This document shows positions 15,682-26,573 of a DNA stretch of 64,000 bases, piece after piece. A program made the position numbers and the translations under genes. The DNA comes from Methylomonas sp. ZR1. Its GTDB lineage: Bacteria; Pseudomonadota; Gammaproteobacteria; Methylococcales; Methylomonadaceae. Each line of letters begins with the position of its first letter. The first letter of the stretch is position 1. The DNA lies in NCBI RefSeq assembly GCF_013141865.1, contig NZ_RCST01000001.1:2418001-2482000 (forward strand), in the 5' to 3' direction. The notes under the pieces were generated by a model. It was not told the DNA's origin. It saw only the letters and a program-made list of their open reading frames with translations, and searched no databases.

Positions 15682-16365
15682 ATGTTGATCCAAATTCCAG
15701 AAGTCCTATCCCCTGCCGAACTACAACAGCTCGGCGATATGCTGGCCGACGCGCCTTGGGCGGATGGCCGCATCACCGCCGGCAGCCAGTCGGCACAGGT
15801 TAAAAACAACTGGCAACTGCCGGAGCAAACCGAGCAAAGTCAGGCCGCCCGTGCCATTCTGCTGAATGCGCTGAATCGCAATCCCCTGTTTCTGTCGGCT
15901 GCTCTGCCGAAAAAGATTTTCCCACCTTTGTTCAATCGTTATGCCGGTGAACACAACACCTTCGGCAACCACATTGATAACGCCATCCGCCACTGCCCGA
16001 TCAGCGGCGAACGGGTGCGCACCGATTTGTCGGCGACGATTTTCCTGGCTGAGCCCGACAGCTACGACGGCGGCGAACTGGTCATCGAAGATACTTACGG
16101 CGAACACGCCGTGAAGCTCGCGGCCGGGGACATGCTGCTGTATCCCGGTTCCAGCCTGCATCGGGTGGAACCGGTGACGCGCGGCGCGCGGCTGGCTTCG
16201 TTCTTTTGGCTGGAAAGCATGGTGCGGGAAACCGAACGCCGCCGCCTGTTATTTGAAATGGATATGGCTATCCTGGAATTGCGCAACACCCAAGGCGACA
16301 CCGCGCCGACCGTCAACCTGACGGGCTGTTACCACAACCTGCTGAGGATGTGGGCGGAGGTGTGA
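15682..16365 (+). CDS. piuC: Fe(II)/2-oxoglutarate-dependent PKHD-type hydroxylase
   Basis: A 227-residue enzyme of the PiuC/YbiX family. The 2-His-1-carboxylate triad is visible: His97 and Asp99 in [10 protein letters not shown] and His160 in SSLHRVEP, with Arg170 in the [10 protein letters not shown] segment to bind 2-oxoglutarate. Length is exactly that expected for YbiX. It begins 3 bases after the PepSY gene. Family members accompany Fiu/PiuA receptors and are under Fur; the substrate is not established, though modification of a siderophore is usually suggested. Confidence 0.92.
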   Translation: MLIQIPEVLSPAELQQLGDMLADAPWADGRITAGSQSAQVKNNWQLPEQTEQSQAARAILLNALNRNPLFLSAALPKKIFPPLFNRYAGEHNTFGNHIDNAIRHCPISGERVRTDLSATIFLAEPDSYDGGELVIEDTYGEHAVKLAAGDMLLYPGSSLHRVEPVTRGARLASFFWLESMVRETERRRLLFEMDMAILELRNTQGDTAPTVNLTGCYHNLLRMWAEV

Positions 16366-16886
16366 AACCCTCCTGATAGTTTATTCCGGCTCCTATATAG
16401 ACCCAGTATCGTCATCCCTCGAACGCGGTAACCTTAGCGCAGCTCTTTTGGCCCTGGGCGGCGCGGGGCCGCTGATATATCAGGACCGGGTAACAACAAA
16501 CTGCGTCAGCTTAAGTCCTCGTGCCACTGCCGTTGGCATAGCGCTGAAAACTTTATCTTCATCCCGCCCGCCAACGACCAACGGCATATCCCCTCCTCCC
16601 CTATTTGGCCCTCACGCACAGCACATTCCATCGCACCTGTGAGCGCAGAACGCTGTCCGTCAACAGATTGACCTATTGACCAGCCTTTTCTTGCGTTCAC
16701 CATTTCTATTAAGGCGGGCAGCATGATACTTGCGGGCCGGAATGGCCAGCACCTTTAAGCCCCTGACAAAGTAGAATGCATAAATGCTACAAAAACTTTG
16801 TGATAAATCGATGCTGCGCTACATTTGCAGCTGAAGAATTAACCCGAGAGACACGCTGTCTCTTGCTATGCCCCATTTGCTACAGA
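16366..16886 (+). other. intergenic region before a TonB receptor
   Basis: About 520 bases with no gene I can support. The 64-codon frame at 16448-16642 is rich in Pro and Ser and shows no ribosome binding site. I looked for a cobalamin riboswitch because a TonB receptor follows: a GTGCCACTGCC string is present near 16522, but the B12 box and partner stems are missing. The receptor frame extends upstream to 16776, but that extension looks non-coding. Confidence 0.4.
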
Positions 16887-18896
16887 ATGAAAAATACCTT
16901 TTACCCCGTTTGGATAGGCGCGCTGTGCTTGGCTATTCATACGGAGATTGCTTCGGCCGATACCGATTTAACCGAGTTGAATTTAGAAGAACTGCTATCG
17001 GTAAAAATCACATCCGTTTCCAAAAAAACCCAAGCGCTAGGCGATGCGGCGGCGGCGGTATTTGTGATTAGCAACGACGACATAAAACGCGCCGGCGCCA
17101 CTAACATTCCTGATGCGCTGCGTCTGGCACCCGGTATTGACGTGGGCCGCATCGACGCCAACAAATGGGCCGTCAGCTCGCGCGGTTTTAATGGCCGGTT
17201 TTCCAATAAATTACTGGTGCTGATCGACGGTAGAAATATCTACACACCGGCTTTCTCGGGTGTGTATTGGGAAATGCAGGATGTCATGCTGGAGGACGTG
17301 GAGCGCATCGAGGTGATTCGCGGCTCCGGCGCAGCGCTATGGGGAGCCAACGCCGTGAATGGCGTGATCAACATCATCACCAAACATGCCGCGGATACCC
17401 AAGGCGGCTTACTCAGCGCCGGCGGCGGTAGCGAGGAACGCGGATTCGGTGCATTCCGCTATGGCGGCAAACTCAACGAAAACACCAGCGGCCGCGCCTA
17501 TCTCAAAGGTTTTGATCGTGACTCGCTCAGCAGAGCCAACGGCCAGCCAGCCGGCGATGCCTGGAGCAAAATGCAAGGCGGCTTTCGCATCGACTCAGAC
17601 TGGTCGGCCGCCGACTCCGCCACCGTACAAGGCGATGTTTATCATAGCAATTTAAACCAGCAAATCGGATTAGCTACGTTCACCGCGCCTTATCGAGAAA
17701 CGATTGCCGACCAGGTACAAGCCACCGGCGGCAACTTGCTGGGCCGTCTACAACACCGCATCTCCGATACGTCAAATTACGCCCTACAACTGTACTTCGA
17801 CAGTTACGACCGCAGAGAAAGTTTTATTGAAGAAGAGCGTTATACCGGCGACGTCGATTTTCAACACCGCTTTGCGCTAAACGACTGGAACGACATCATC
17901 TGGGGAGCGGGTTATCGGTATACCTATACCAAAGAAAACCAAGTGAAGCAGACCTTAGTTAATTTCACGCCACCTCAACGCGGCGAGAGTTATTTCAGTA
18001 CCTTCTTGCAGGACCAATTAACCTTGGTGGACGAGCAACTATGGCTGACGCTGGGTTCCAAACTGGAGCACAACGATTACACCGGCATCGAAGTGCAACC
18101 CACCGCCCGCCTGCTGTGGGGACCTGACCCCAATCACCGGCTGTGGGCCGCTATTTCCCGAGGCGTGCGCATTCCGTCGCGGGTGGATGCGCATATGGAG
18201 TTAATCGGCCAAGTCGTACCGCCGCTGACCAGCCCCAACAGCACACCTTTACCGCTCGCCCTCGCGGTAACCGGTTCCAACGCTTACCAATCCGAAGAGG
18301 TGCTGGCCTACGAAACCGGCTATCGATACACCCCCAGCAACAGCTTCTCCCTAGATGTATCGTTGTTTTATAACGATTATCAAAATCTGCGCTCCTATCA
18401 TCCTGGAGCGATAGACCCGGCAAATGTGCCGTTTTTTATCAAACAGCCTTTGATCATCGACAATACCGGCAAAGGCAAAACCTATGGCGTGGAAACCGCA
18501 GTAGTTTGGAAAATGCTGGATTGGTGGCGCTGGGACCTGAGTTATAGCGTGTTGAAAACCGAGCTGACCAGCAATCCCTATTACCAGGAAGCAGTATCGC
18601 CGCAGCACAAAACCTCGTTGCGCGCGATGCTCAATCCCATACCGGACATTACCCTGGATGCCTGGCTGCGATATGTGGACAACGCCAGCGCCTTTACCTT
18701 AAGCGGGCCGGCATACATTAAAGCCTACACCACCCTGGATTTGCGTCTGGCCTGGAAGCTCAATCAAGCCGTCGAATTATCGCTGGTCGGCCAAAACCTG
18801 TTGGACAACCAACATCTGGAATACATTCAGGAAACTTTCACCCAGGCTGCCGAAGTGCAACGCGGCGTTTATGGCAAAGTGGTTTGGGAGTTTTGA
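16887..18896 (+). CDS. TonB-dependent outer-membrane receptor
   Basis: A 669-residue receptor when started at the ATG at 16887, which gives a clean signal peptide (MKNTFYPVWIGALCLAIH..., cut near ASA-DTD); the longer frame from 16776 adds a Cys-rich unlikely N-terminus. Next comes LTELNLEELLSVKITSVSKK, the common start of a receptor group seen in many aquatic bacteria; then a plug with IPDALRLAPGIDV, AVSSRGFNGRFSNKLLVLID and RIEVIRGSGAALWGANAVNG. The barrel ends VYGKVVWEF with a terminal Phe. The plug resembles BtuB/CirA-like receptors; the ligand is unknown. It is not obviously part of the iron operon upstream. Confidence 0.88.
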   Translation: MKNTFYPVWIGALCLAIHTEIASADTDLTELNLEELLSVKITSVSKKTQALGDAAAAVFVISNDDIKRAGATNIPDALRLAPGIDVGRIDANKWAVSSRGFNGRFSNKLLVLIDGRNIYTPAFSGVYWEMQDVMLEDVERIEVIRGSGAALWGANAVNGVINIITKHAADTQGGLLSAGGGSEERGFGAFRYGGKLNENTSGRAYLKGFDRDSLSRANGQPAGDAWSKMQGGFRIDSDWSAADSATVQGDVYHSNLNQQIGLATFTAPYRETIADQVQATGGNLLGRLQHRISDTSNYALQLYFDSYDRRESFIEEERYTGDVDFQHRFALNDWNDIIWGAGYRYTYTKENQVKQTLVNFTPPQRGESYFSTFLQDQLTLVDEQLWLTLGSKLEHNDYTGIEVQPTARLLWGPDPNHRLWAAISRGVRIPSRVDAHMELIGQVVPPLTSPNSTPLPLALAVTGSNAYQSEEVLAYETGYRYTPSNSFSLDVSLFYNDYQNLRSYHPGAIDPANVPFFIKQPLIIDNTGKGKTYGVETAVVWKMLDWWRWDLSYSVLKTELTSNPYYQEAVSPQHKTSLRAMLNPIPDITLDAWLRYVDNASAFTLSGPAYIKAYTTLDLRLAWKLNQAVELSLVGQNLLDNQHLEYIQETFTQAAEVQRGVYGKVVWEF

Positions 18897-18993
18897 GTTT
18901 GTAGTAAAACAACTGCGCCGAGCTAGTAAGCGACACGGCCCTTGAACTTACCAAAGCAGTAATACCGCTCAGCGAACCAAGTCCGGCAACTGG

Positions 18994-19013
18994 GCTCCCG
19001 CCTGTGCGGGAGC
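18994..19013. terminator. hairpin between convergent genes
   Basis: GCTCCCGC (18994-19001) and GCGGGAGC (19006-19013) pair perfectly around CTGT. It lies between the end of the plus-strand receptor (18896) and the end of the minus-strand NifX-like gene (19033). The T-run is poor, so a dispersed repeat is an alternative to a shared terminator. Confidence 0.4.
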
Positions 19014-19032
19014 GACAATATTTGAGTACGGA

Positions 19033-19419
19033 TCACTGATCGCTGGTTTTTAGGCAATGTGCTTCCTCGTGCGGCAGGCCATCGACAAGTTCGCCGGCCA
19101 GATAGGCGGCCACTGCTTGCAAAGGCGATGTCTCGCTGGTGGTATGCAGCTCAGTATTTCTCTCCAGCAGGTTCCGCTTCACCCCGTCTCCCGCCGACCC
19201 GGCAATCGCCACATCAACATAATGCAGCGGATGCCGATTGCCGTCGCCGCGCACATGCCATTCGTGCAGGCTGCCAATCTCAGTTAAATCGAGCGTCCAG
19301 GCCAAACTTGCCTCAGCTGCATTTCCGGCAACATAGACCAGCCAGCGCGATGCCCGGCCGGCATGCGGCGCAATATTCCCCTCTTTTTCAACAGCCACGG
19401 CAATTAGTATTTCGTTCAT
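19033..19419 (-). CDS. NifX/NafY-family (dinitrogenase cofactor-like) protein
   Basis: A 128-residue protein of the dinitrogenase iron-molybdenum cofactor-binding superfamily. It starts with the typical strand ILIAVAVEKEGNIAPHAGRASRW, in which His18-Ala-Gly-Arg matches the H-F/A-G-R motif, and carries VDVAIAGSAGDGVKRNLLERN, the G-x-G-x-x-x-x-L strand-helix of NifX. AAAGG precedes the ATG. No nif gene is near, so a role in nitrogenase cofactor handling is only a family statement; stand-alone members occur widely. It is followed by nothing on the same strand and faces the TonB receptor. Confidence 0.75.
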   Translation of the reverse strand: MNEILIAVAVEKEGNIAPHAGRASRWLVYVAGNAAEASLAWTLDLTEIGSLHEWHVRGDGNRHPLHYVDVAIAGSAGDGVKRNLLERNTELHTTSETSPLQAVAAYLAGELVDGLPHEEAHCLKTSDQ

Positions 19420-19535
19420 CGATTCGGCACCTTTATAACCAAGAAAATTTCCTGTGGAGTAAACGCCCTCATGTCGAAATAGTCAACGTTAGCGTCAGCC
19501 GTTAGCTAATTCAAAGGTACGTCCCGTAAGTCGTC

Positions 19536-19558
19536 ATTTCGGCAGGGATTGCCGAAAT
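19536..19558. repeat. short palindromic repeat unit
   Basis: ATTTCGGCA (19536-19544) and TGCCGAAAT (19550-19558) are perfect inverted arms around GGGAT, followed by CCAGACTGCATGGAT. This has the look of a dispersed extragenic palindrome; further copies in the genome were not testable here. Confidence 0.5.
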
Positions 19559-19645
19559 CCAGACTGCATGGATAGCTAGAAGCTTGCCGTCCATGGCGCT
19601 GGATGCCCGCTCTTGTGCCCTGTGGCTTTTTTTGGGCTAGCTGAG

Positions 19646-20509
19646 CTATTGCACCGCACCAAGCGCCGCGCCAGGCTTTATAAACCGCAAGGTCATTCGA
19701 TCACTTTCGCCGATCGCGGCGTATTTATCCCTATCCTTGCTGCCTTGGCTGAATGCCGGCGGCAAGCGCCACACGCCGCCCTCGCGGTCTTTGCTGTCCA
19801 ACGGGTTGGCATTGATCTCGCTGGCAGCCTGCAATACAAAGCCGGCCGCACCGGCCCAGGCAATCAGCTGATTTTGGCCGATATACCCCGAAAAATCGTC
19901 GTCCGCCACATCGCCGTTTGCCCGATGTTCGACCAGCCCCAGCGTACCGCCAGGTTTAAGCACGTCGAAAAAACCTTTGAACATCAATGCCACGCTATCC
20001 GCTTCCCGCCAGTTATGGACATTGCGGAACGTTAGCACCACATCCGCTGAAGCGGGTGCGCCAAACGTCGGCTTGGCTTCGTCATAAAGCCGAATCTCCG
20101 GACTACCGTATAGGCTTGGTGCAGCACGCAATTTGCGCTCAAGCGCGTTGAGTTGCTTTGCATAATAATGCTTGGCGCTGTTCTTGACGGCACTCTCAGG
20201 GTTTATCACCGCGGCGATGTAATGGCCGTTTTCCCGAAGCAAAGGTGCCAGAATCTCCGCGTACCAACCATAACCCGGCGTAATTTCGATCACAGTCTGC
20301 TGAGGATTCACGCCGAAGAATGTCAGCGTTTGCAACGGATGCCGCCAGCTGTCGCGGGCGACGTTGGCAGGGTCGCGCCACTTGCCGGCAACCGCTGCTT
20401 CCAGTGTCAATACCGGCTCAGTGCCCGTCGCTGTGGAATGTGCGTCCTCCGACGCAGGACAGGCAACCAGAGCGGCGATAACTGCGGTGGCAAGCAGTAT
20501 TCGAATCAC
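19646..20509 (-). CDS. exported class I SAM-dependent methyltransferase-like protein
   Basis: A protein of 287 residues from the GTG at 20509. I chose this start because it avoids overlap with the gene upstream; an ATG at 20590 is possible and would overlap it by 47 bases. The N-terminus IRILLATAVIAALVACPAS is a signal peptide with a lipobox-like LVAC. The rest resembles a predicted periplasmic methyltransferase group: VIEITPGYGWYAEILAPLL is the SAM-binding motif I, DVVLTFRNVHNW is motif II/IV and LKPGGTLGLVEHR is the post-motif strand. The known puzzle is how it would obtain SAM outside the cytoplasm. It is last in the minus-strand signalling operon. Confidence 0.75.
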   Translation of the reverse strand: MIRILLATAVIAALVACPASEDAHSTATGTEPVLTLEAAVAGKWRDPANVARDSWRHPLQTLTFFGVNPQQTVIEITPGYGWYAEILAPLLRENGHYIAAVINPESAVKNSAKHYYAKQLNALERKLRAAPSLYGSPEIRLYDEAKPTFGAPASADVVLTFRNVHNWREADSVALMFKGFFDVLKPGGTLGLVEHRANGDVADDDFSGYIGQNQLIAWAGAAGFVLQAASEINANPLDSKDREGGVWRLPPAFSQGSKDRDKYAAIGESDRMTLRFIKPGAALGAVQ

Positions 20510-20543
20510 AGTCGCTTCAGCCCTCTTTGCATTCGGCTTATAT

Positions 20544-23264
20544 TCAAGGCAATCCAAAAGACTCCGGCTTTTTAATGCACAGTGCTTCAAAATCAGCCAA
20601 CGGTATCGGCTTACTGAACAAGTAGCCCTGATATAACTGACAGCCTTGCCGTTCCAAGAATGTCAACTGCTCTTCGGTTTCAACGCCTTCGGCGATACTT
20701 TCGATACCCAAGTTATCGGCCATGCCGATGATGGTTTGCACAATCACCGCATCACTTTGGGATACCGTAATATTGCGCACGAAGGACTGATCGATCTTCA
20801 ATTGGTCTATCGGTAACTTGGTCAGATAGTTCAGCGACGAATAGCCGGTGCCAAAATCGTCCATCGAAAAACGCACGCCAAAATCACGCAGTTGCTGCAT
20901 CTTCACAATCGCATCGTCAATGTCATCCAGCACCAAACTCTCGGTGAGCTCAAGTTTCAGCCGATTGGGGCTCAAATCGCAGCGCGCCAGGGCAAGCCGC
21001 ACTTGCTCCACGAAATCATCCTGATGAAACTGTAGGGCGCTGACATTCACAGCAAGCTGTAACTCAGACTTAAGCGGATCGTTTTCCCAGGCTTTGAGCT
21101 GCGCACAAGCCGAGTCCATGACCCATTTACCAATCGGCAAGATCAAGCCAGTGTCCTCGGCCAATGGAATAAATTCCGCAGGCGAAACCAAGCCGCGCTC
21201 GGGATGGAGCCAACGTATCAAGACTTCTGCGCCAAGAATCTGACCGGCGCGGTTGACCTGCATCTGGTAATACAGCACCAATTGCTGCTCGCTTAGCGCC
21301 ACACGCAAATTGCTTTCCAATACCGCGCGGGTTTCCAAAGCGGCCTGCATCACCGGATCGTAAAACAGCAGCTTGTTACGGCCGCCGCGTTTGGCTTGGT
21401 AAAGCGCGGTATCGGTGTATTTCAGCAATTCCTCTGCCGTAATATGTTGGTTGCGAAACATGCAGATACCCATGCTGGCGGAGCAATGGTGATCGTATCC
21501 CTGCAACGAATAAGGCTGATTAATGGCAGCAAGGATTTTACCAGCCAGCATTTTGGTATGGGCAGACGCACGGGTTTCGTCCGCACTTAGACTGTTCAAT
21601 ATCATCACAAATTCGTCGCCGCCCAGCCTGGCGACGGTATCGCCTTCACGCACGCATTCTCGCAGACGCTGGGCAACCTCGATCAGCAGCAAGTCGCCAA
21701 TCGTATGGCCTTTGGTGTCGTTGAGCGCTTTGAAGTTATCCAAGTCAATAAACAAGGCCGCACCATGCTTATCATGCCGGGCATTGGTGACTATGGCTTG
21801 TTGCAGACGGTCGTAAAGCAGACGGCGATTCGGCAGATTGGTTAAGGGATCGTAAAACGCTAGGCGCTCGATCTCGGCTTCCGCCTGTTTTTGAGCCAAC
21901 GCGCGGCTGAAATTTTCCAAGGCAAAGTTAATATCCATGGACATTTCGACCAACAGGTCGCGCGCCGCATCGTCGAAGGCGTTCGCTTCGTCAGCGTACA
22001 GTACGAATGCGCCGACCGCCTGATCGTTTTTGAGTAAAGGCAACGCAGCCGACGCCGCCCAGCCGGCGCGCAAGCCTTGTTCGCGCCACGGCACGGTCAT
22101 CGGATCGTTAATAAAATCCTGACACCAGCAAGGGCGTTGTTCGCGGATTGCCACGCTGGCGGGACCGCGGCCGAAAGCACTGGCGGCATCCATGCACATA
22201 TCGATAGTAGCCAACTCTTCCGCGCCTTCCCCAAAACTGGCGACCGGGCGTATCGAACACTGATCGGCCGCAAACACGCCAACCCAAGCCATTTTCATAC
22301 CGCCAAACTCCACGGCAGCACGGCAAATTTCCAGAAACAGTTCGGTTTCGTCGGCACTGTGGACGATGGCTTTATTGCAATGACTCAAGGCCGCATAGAG
22401 CTGCATGTGGCGTTGGACTTTCGCTTCTGCTGCTTTACGCTCGGTCACGTCGCGGGCAATGCCGAGTACGCCTATCGGTTTGCCGTCCTGATTCAATACC
22501 GGTGTCTTCAGAGTTTCGAACAAGCCGTAGTAACCGTTATCAGCGAAAGTCAGCCATTCTTCGTTGGCGCAAACCTTGCCGGCGGCCAGCGCTTTGCGAT
22601 CATGGTCCCGGAAAAAATCGGCCAGCTCCCTGGAAGTAAATTCGTAATCGGTCTTGCCGACGATGTCGGCTTCCTTGGCGCCGTATAAGCGTTCGAATTG
22701 CAGATTGCAGCTGATATACACACCCTGCAGATCCTTTAACCAGACCAGATCGGGAATAGTCCGCAGCAAGGTGTGCATGAGGCTATGGGCTGCAACCAGA
22801 TCGTTCAGACTGACTCTGAGCTTTTTCTCGCTCTCCAGGAGCTGGTGGCTACGCTCTTCCACCAACTCTTCCAGATGATTGCGCAGCCGGTCGATTTCCA
22901 AATGTGTGCGCACGCGCGCCAGCAGCTCCTCACGTTGATACGGCTTGGTGACAAAGTCCACCGCGCCCAGCTCAAAGCCTTGGACTTTTTCGTCCGGGTC
23001 CGACAGCGCACTGATGAAAATAATCGGCACATGGCGGGTATCCGGATGTGCTTTAAGCAAACGGCAAACCTCAAAGCCGCCCATACCCGGCATCAGAATA
23101 TCCAGCAACACCAAATCAGGCGGATTGGCAGTAGCAAAATTAACAGCCAGCTCACCGTTTATCGCCGAGCGCACCTCGTACCCTTCAGCCTTAAGCAGGT
23201 CCGACAGCAACTTCAAAGACGCCGAAGTGTCGTCAACGACCAGAATTTTGCCTGCATTTACCAT
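20544..23264 (-). CDS. response regulator with PAS, GAF, GGDEF and EAL domains
   Basis: A 906-residue cyclic-di-GMP protein. Domain order: REC (about 5-122; Asp11-Asp12 and phospho-acceptor Asp55 in LVLLDILMPG), a coiled segment, PAS (about 160-280, ending RDVTERKAAE), GAF (about 300-440), GGDEF (about 460-625, RLGGDEFVMIL near 545) and EAL (about 640-895). The EAL active site looks complete: AEVLIRW, VNVSALQF, LELTES, SMDDFGTGYSSL, LKIDQSF, AEGVETEE. It could therefore make or destroy cyclic-di-GMP. It starts 6 bases after the hybrid kinase gene, whose phosphorelay it probably receives. Confidence 0.93.
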   Translation of the reverse strand: MVNAGKILVVDDTSASLKLLSDLLKAEGYEVRSAINGELAVNFATANPPDLVLLDILMPGMGGFEVCRLLKAHPDTRHVPIIFISALSDPDEKVQGFELGAVDFVTKPYQREELLARVRTHLEIDRLRNHLEELVEERSHQLLESEKKLRVSLNDLVAAHSLMHTLLRTIPDLVWLKDLQGVYISCNLQFERLYGAKEADIVGKTDYEFTSRELADFFRDHDRKALAAGKVCANEEWLTFADNGYYGLFETLKTPVLNQDGKPIGVLGIARDVTERKAAEAKVQRHMQLYAALSHCNKAIVHSADETELFLEICRAAVEFGGMKMAWVGVFAADQCSIRPVASFGEGAEELATIDMCMDAASAFGRGPASVAIREQRPCWCQDFINDPMTVPWREQGLRAGWAASAALPLLKNDQAVGAFVLYADEANAFDDAARDLLVEMSMDINFALENFSRALAQKQAEAEIERLAFYDPLTNLPNRRLLYDRLQQAIVTNARHDKHGAALFIDLDNFKALNDTKGHTIGDLLLIEVAQRLRECVREGDTVARLGGDEFVMILNSLSADETRASAHTKMLAGKILAAINQPYSLQGYDHHCSASMGICMFRNQHITAEELLKYTDTALYQAKRGGRNKLLFYDPVMQAALETRAVLESNLRVALSEQQLVLYYQMQVNRAGQILGAEVLIRWLHPERGLVSPAEFIPLAEDTGLILPIGKWVMDSACAQLKAWENDPLKSELQLAVNVSALQFHQDDFVEQVRLALARCDLSPNRLKLELTESLVLDDIDDAIVKMQQLRDFGVRFSMDDFGTGYSSLNYLTKLPIDQLKIDQSFVRNITVSQSDAVIVQTIIGMADNLGIESIAEGVETEEQLTFLERQGCQLYQGYLFSKPIPLADFEALCIKKPESFGLP

Positions 23265-23270
23265 GATGTT

Positions 23271-26200
23271 TTAGTTAGTTCCCAATACATTAAGAATAGT
23301 CGGATATTCATAAGCTTCGGCAAGCCGAGTCAATGCAGCGGCCACCCGCAGATCGTACGCTGCAATCTGTTGAATAATCCCGCCTATACGCTCGCTGTCC
23401 AGATTATTCACCGCCAACTGCAAATCCTCGCGTAAATTCTGCGGCACGACCGACAGCATCTCCGGCGTCAAAATCACGTCCTCCGGCATGATTGCCGGTG
23501 AGTCTGCATAAACATAGCGCACGCCCAATAGACGGGTTAGACAGTCGTAAATTTCGTTGGCCCGGAAAGGCTTACAGATTAAGTCGTCCATGCCGGCCGC
23601 CATAATATCCGCCCGTTGCTCGGTGAAAGCCGACGCCGTGACCGCGACGATCTTCACCTGCTTGCCACCCGGCAAGCTTCGAATGATTCTGGTCGCCTCC
23701 AAACCATCCATGACCGGCATCTGTATATCCATCCAGATTAAGTGTGGCTGCCAACTTTGGAAACATGCCACGCCCAACTCGCCGTTCTCGGCTACCTTAA
23801 CCTGAAAGCCCACGGCCTCCATCAGATTCACCAGCAATAATCGATTCTCCAGCTGATCTTCGATTATCAGAATCCGATAATTATCCTGCCCCGGCATCAC
23901 GCCCAGCACCATGCGTTCTTCCAATCGGTACAAATCGGTAATATCGGCGGCCTGCGCCTGCTTCAGCGGTACATCAATGCGAAACAGCGAACCTTGCCCC
24001 GGTGCACTCTCCAGACTGATGGAGCCCTTCATTAATTGCACAAATTGGCGGGTGATGCTTAAGCCCAGCCCGGTACCTTTGTTGTCGGCCAGCTGTCCTA
24101 TCTGCACAAACGGTTCGAAAATATGCTTTTGGTCTTCAGCGGCAATCCCAGGACCGGAGTCCTCAACTTCAATCAGCAAATGGGCGATGGCGTTGTTCTT
24201 GGTGGACAAGCGTATGACCACCCCGCCTTGCTGGGTAAATTTCAATGCGTTGCCCACCAGATTGATCAATATCTGGCGCAAGCGGGCCTGGTCACCGATG
24301 ATATAGCGCGGAAATGAGGAAGACTGATCGACGACTATTTGCAGGTTTTTCTCGGCCGCGCGTACCTGCATCATCTTCATCACATCCAGCACCATTTCCC
24401 CCAAATCGAATGGCGCATCTTCCAACTGGACCCGGCCCGCTTCTATCTTGGCCATTTCCAGCACGTCATTAATCAAATTCAACAAGTGCTCGCCGCTACG
24501 ATTGATAATTTCGACGTTGGCGCGATCACCGTCTTGTAGCCGGGCATTTTTCAGCAGAATGGCGGAAAAACCGAGAATCGCGTTCATCGGCGTGCGCAAT
24601 TCGTGGCTCATGTTAGCCAGGAATACACTCTTGGCTTTATTCGCCGCTTCGGCGGCATCGCGAGCCAACAGCAATTCCGCCGTCCGTTGCTGCACAGTGT
24701 TTTCCAACTCGTTTCGGTAGCGCATCAGTTCGTTTTCTGCGCGTTTGCGATCAGTGATGTCGCGGGCAATTTTGGAAGCCCCGACAATTTCGCCTTTTGA
24801 ATTTCGCAACGGCGACACCGTTACCGAAACGTCAATCAATTGCCCATCCTTACGGCGGCGGATCGTCTCGTAATGCCTAATCGATTCTCCCCGCCTGACT
24901 CTATCCTGAATTTCCCGCTCCTCATTTTGGCATTCTCCGGGTATCAAAATAGCAATCGAATGACCGACGATCTCGTCGGCCCTATAGCCAAACATGCGTT
25001 CCGCACCCTTGTTCCAGCTGGTAATGACGCTATCGAGAGTTTTACCGATAATGGCATCTTCAGTGGATTCAATGATCGCGGCGTATTCCGACAACAATTT
25101 CTCGGCGTTTTTGCGCTCGCTAATATCCCGGCAAATCGCCAGATTGTATGTCTTGCCATCAAACTCAAAACAGTTACCGGTCACTTCCACCGGGAAAACC
25201 CGGCCATCACGTGTCCGGTGACTGGTTTCGAATTGCATTTGGCGACTCACAGACAGCACCGGCCAAAATTTCTCCCACACGTCCGGCGACCAGCTGGGAT
25301 CAATATCAAACACCCCCATACCGCGGGTAAGCTCATCTCGACTGTAGCCTAATCGGTTGGCGGCCCCCTGATTCGCATAAAGAAATTTCGGATCGTTCCC
25401 CGGCATCAGGAATATGGATTCCTTCACTTGATCCAGGGCATAAGTCAGCAATTGCAGTTGGTGCTGCGCCTGTTTCCGCTCGGTCAGATCGTAAACCAAG
25501 CCAACGAACCCGCTAACGGCGCCGCCCTCCCCCTGTAAAGCCGTTATAGACAGATTGACCGGCACGCGCGTCCCGTCCTTGCAGATAAAAGTCCACTCGT
25601 TTTCTTCGCGTAGACCCCGTTGAGAATGCGCGGTAAACACTTCGAATCCCGGATTAATCAAGACACCCAGTTCTGCAGACAATGTCTGAGCACGCCGTTG
25701 GATCTCGGCTGCATCGTGCCAAAGTGCCGGGGTGTGTTGGCCTATCAACTCGTCGGCCGTATACCCCAACAAGCGCTCCGCGGCTAAATTGAAGCTGGTA
25801 ACAGTGCCGTCGGCGGATGTAGAGACGATGGCATAGGCCGCGTTGTCCAAAATCGTACGATGAAAGGTGTTAAGCCGGGACAATGCCATTTCACGTTCTT
25901 CAACCGCTTCCAACATGGCGTTGAAGCTTTCCCCCAAGCGCGCCAATTCATCGGCGCCGACAACAGGAACCCGGTGCCGGTAGTCGGCGGACAGCCGAAC
26001 CCGCTCCGCAGCGACGGTTAAGGAAGCAATCGGCTGAATGATAGTCCGCCGCAGCACCGCCAGTTGCCCTAAGGTAGCGGCCAACAGCACCAGCATACCG
26101 GCACCGAATAACCAGAGCAGCTGGTGAGTTTGCTGACTCAATTGCTCCAAACCCATCACGATGCGCAAGCGCCCGCCTTTGCCTAAACCCTGCAGTAACT

Positions 26201-26570
26201 TCGCGGTATCGTGGTTTAGATAAATGCCATCGGCTAAGGTTGGCATACTCCGCGGCGGCTCGGAGGCAGTGTGGTTGAGGCTGGCCAGCATCCGCCCGTC
26301 ATCTAAAAAAATATCCGCCTCTTGAATTTGCGGATTGGCGCGCAAGGTATCCAGCACTTCCTGAGCCCGCGTGGGATCTTCGAAAGCCACCGCAGCCTCT
26401 GTGCCCACAGCGACCAACTGCGCGTATGGCTCCATGATCTGCCGCACGCGCTGTTCCAGGGTCATACTGTGAAACAGCGCCAGCCCCGCCACAGCCAACA
26501 CGAACGCCAACAGGGCCGCCCCCCAGAGCACTGCCGCAAGTCTGTTGTAAATAGTGGCTTGGATGGACAT
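23271..26570 (-). CDS. hybrid sensor histidine kinase with YfiN-like sensor region
   Basis: A 1099-residue membrane kinase. Two membrane helices (about 13-34 and 152-175) enclose a periplasmic domain with [18 protein letters not shown] and [16 protein letters not shown], the pattern of CHASE8 in the cyclase YfiN. Then HAMP (about 175-230), at least three PAS domains (each ending in DLTERK, DISERK or DITDRK; about 235-620), HisKA (phospho-His in [11 protein letters not shown], near 655), HATPase ([23 protein letters not shown]) and a C-terminal REC ([12 protein letters not shown], Asp near 947). It starts 3 bases after the yfiR-like gene. I infer that the YfiR-like protein controls it in the periplasm. 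Confidence 0.92.
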   Translation of the reverse strand: MSIQATIYNRLAAVLWGAALLAFVLAVAGLALFHSMTLEQRVRQIMEPYAQLVAVGTEAAVAFEDPTRAQEVLDTLRANPQIQEADIFLDDGRMLASLNHTASEPPRSMPTLADGIYLNHDTAKLLQGLGKGGRLRIVMGLEQLSQQTHQLLWLFGAGMLVLLAATLGQLAVLRRTIIQPIASLTVAAERVRLSADYRHRVPVVGADELARLGESFNAMLEAVEEREMALSRLNTFHRTILDNAAYAIVSTSADGTVTSFNLAAERLLGYTADELIGQHTPALWHDAAEIQRRAQTLSAELGVLINPGFEVFTAHSQRGLREENEWTFICKDGTRVPVNLSITALQGEGGAVSGFVGLVYDLTERKQAQHQLQLLTYALDQVKESIFLMPGNDPKFLYANQGAANRLGYSRDELTRGMGVFDIDPSWSPDVWEKFWPVLSVSRQMQFETSHRTRDGRVFPVEVTGNCFEFDGKTYNLAICRDISERKNAEKLLSEYAAIIESTEDAIIGKTLDSVITSWNKGAERMFGYRADEIVGHSIAILIPGECQNEEREIQDRVRRGESIRHYETIRRRKDGQLIDVSVTVSPLRNSKGEIVGASKIARDITDRKRAENELMRYRNELENTVQQRTAELLLARDAAEAANKAKSVFLANMSHELRTPMNAILGFSAILLKNARLQDGDRANVEIINRSGEHLLNLINDVLEMAKIEAGRVQLEDAPFDLGEMVLDVMKMMQVRAAEKNLQIVVDQSSSFPRYIIGDQARLRQILINLVGNALKFTQQGGVVIRLSTKNNAIAHLLIEVEDSGPGIAAEDQKHIFEPFVQIGQLADNKGTGLGLSITRQFVQLMKGSISLESAPGQGSLFRIDVPLKQAQAADITDLYRLEERMVLGVMPGQDNYRILIIEDQLENRLLLVNLMEAVGFQVKVAENGELGVACFQSWQPHLIWMDIQMPVMDGLEATRIIRSLPGGKQVKIVAVTASAFTEQRADIMAAGMDDLICKPFRANEIYDCLTRLLGVRYVYADSPAIMPEDVILTPEMLSVVPQNLREDLQLAVNNLDSERIGGIIQQIAAYDLRVAAALTRLAEAYEYPTILNVLGTN

Positions 26571-26573
26571 GAC

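Noticed and set aside
16448..16642. 64-codon frame before the TonB receptor
   Set aside because: Pro/Ser-rich composition, no ribosome binding site and no family resemblance.
16490..16700. Possible cobalamin riboswitch before the TonB receptor
   Set aside because: A GTGCCACTGCC string is present, but the B12 box and the paired stems around it cannot be found.
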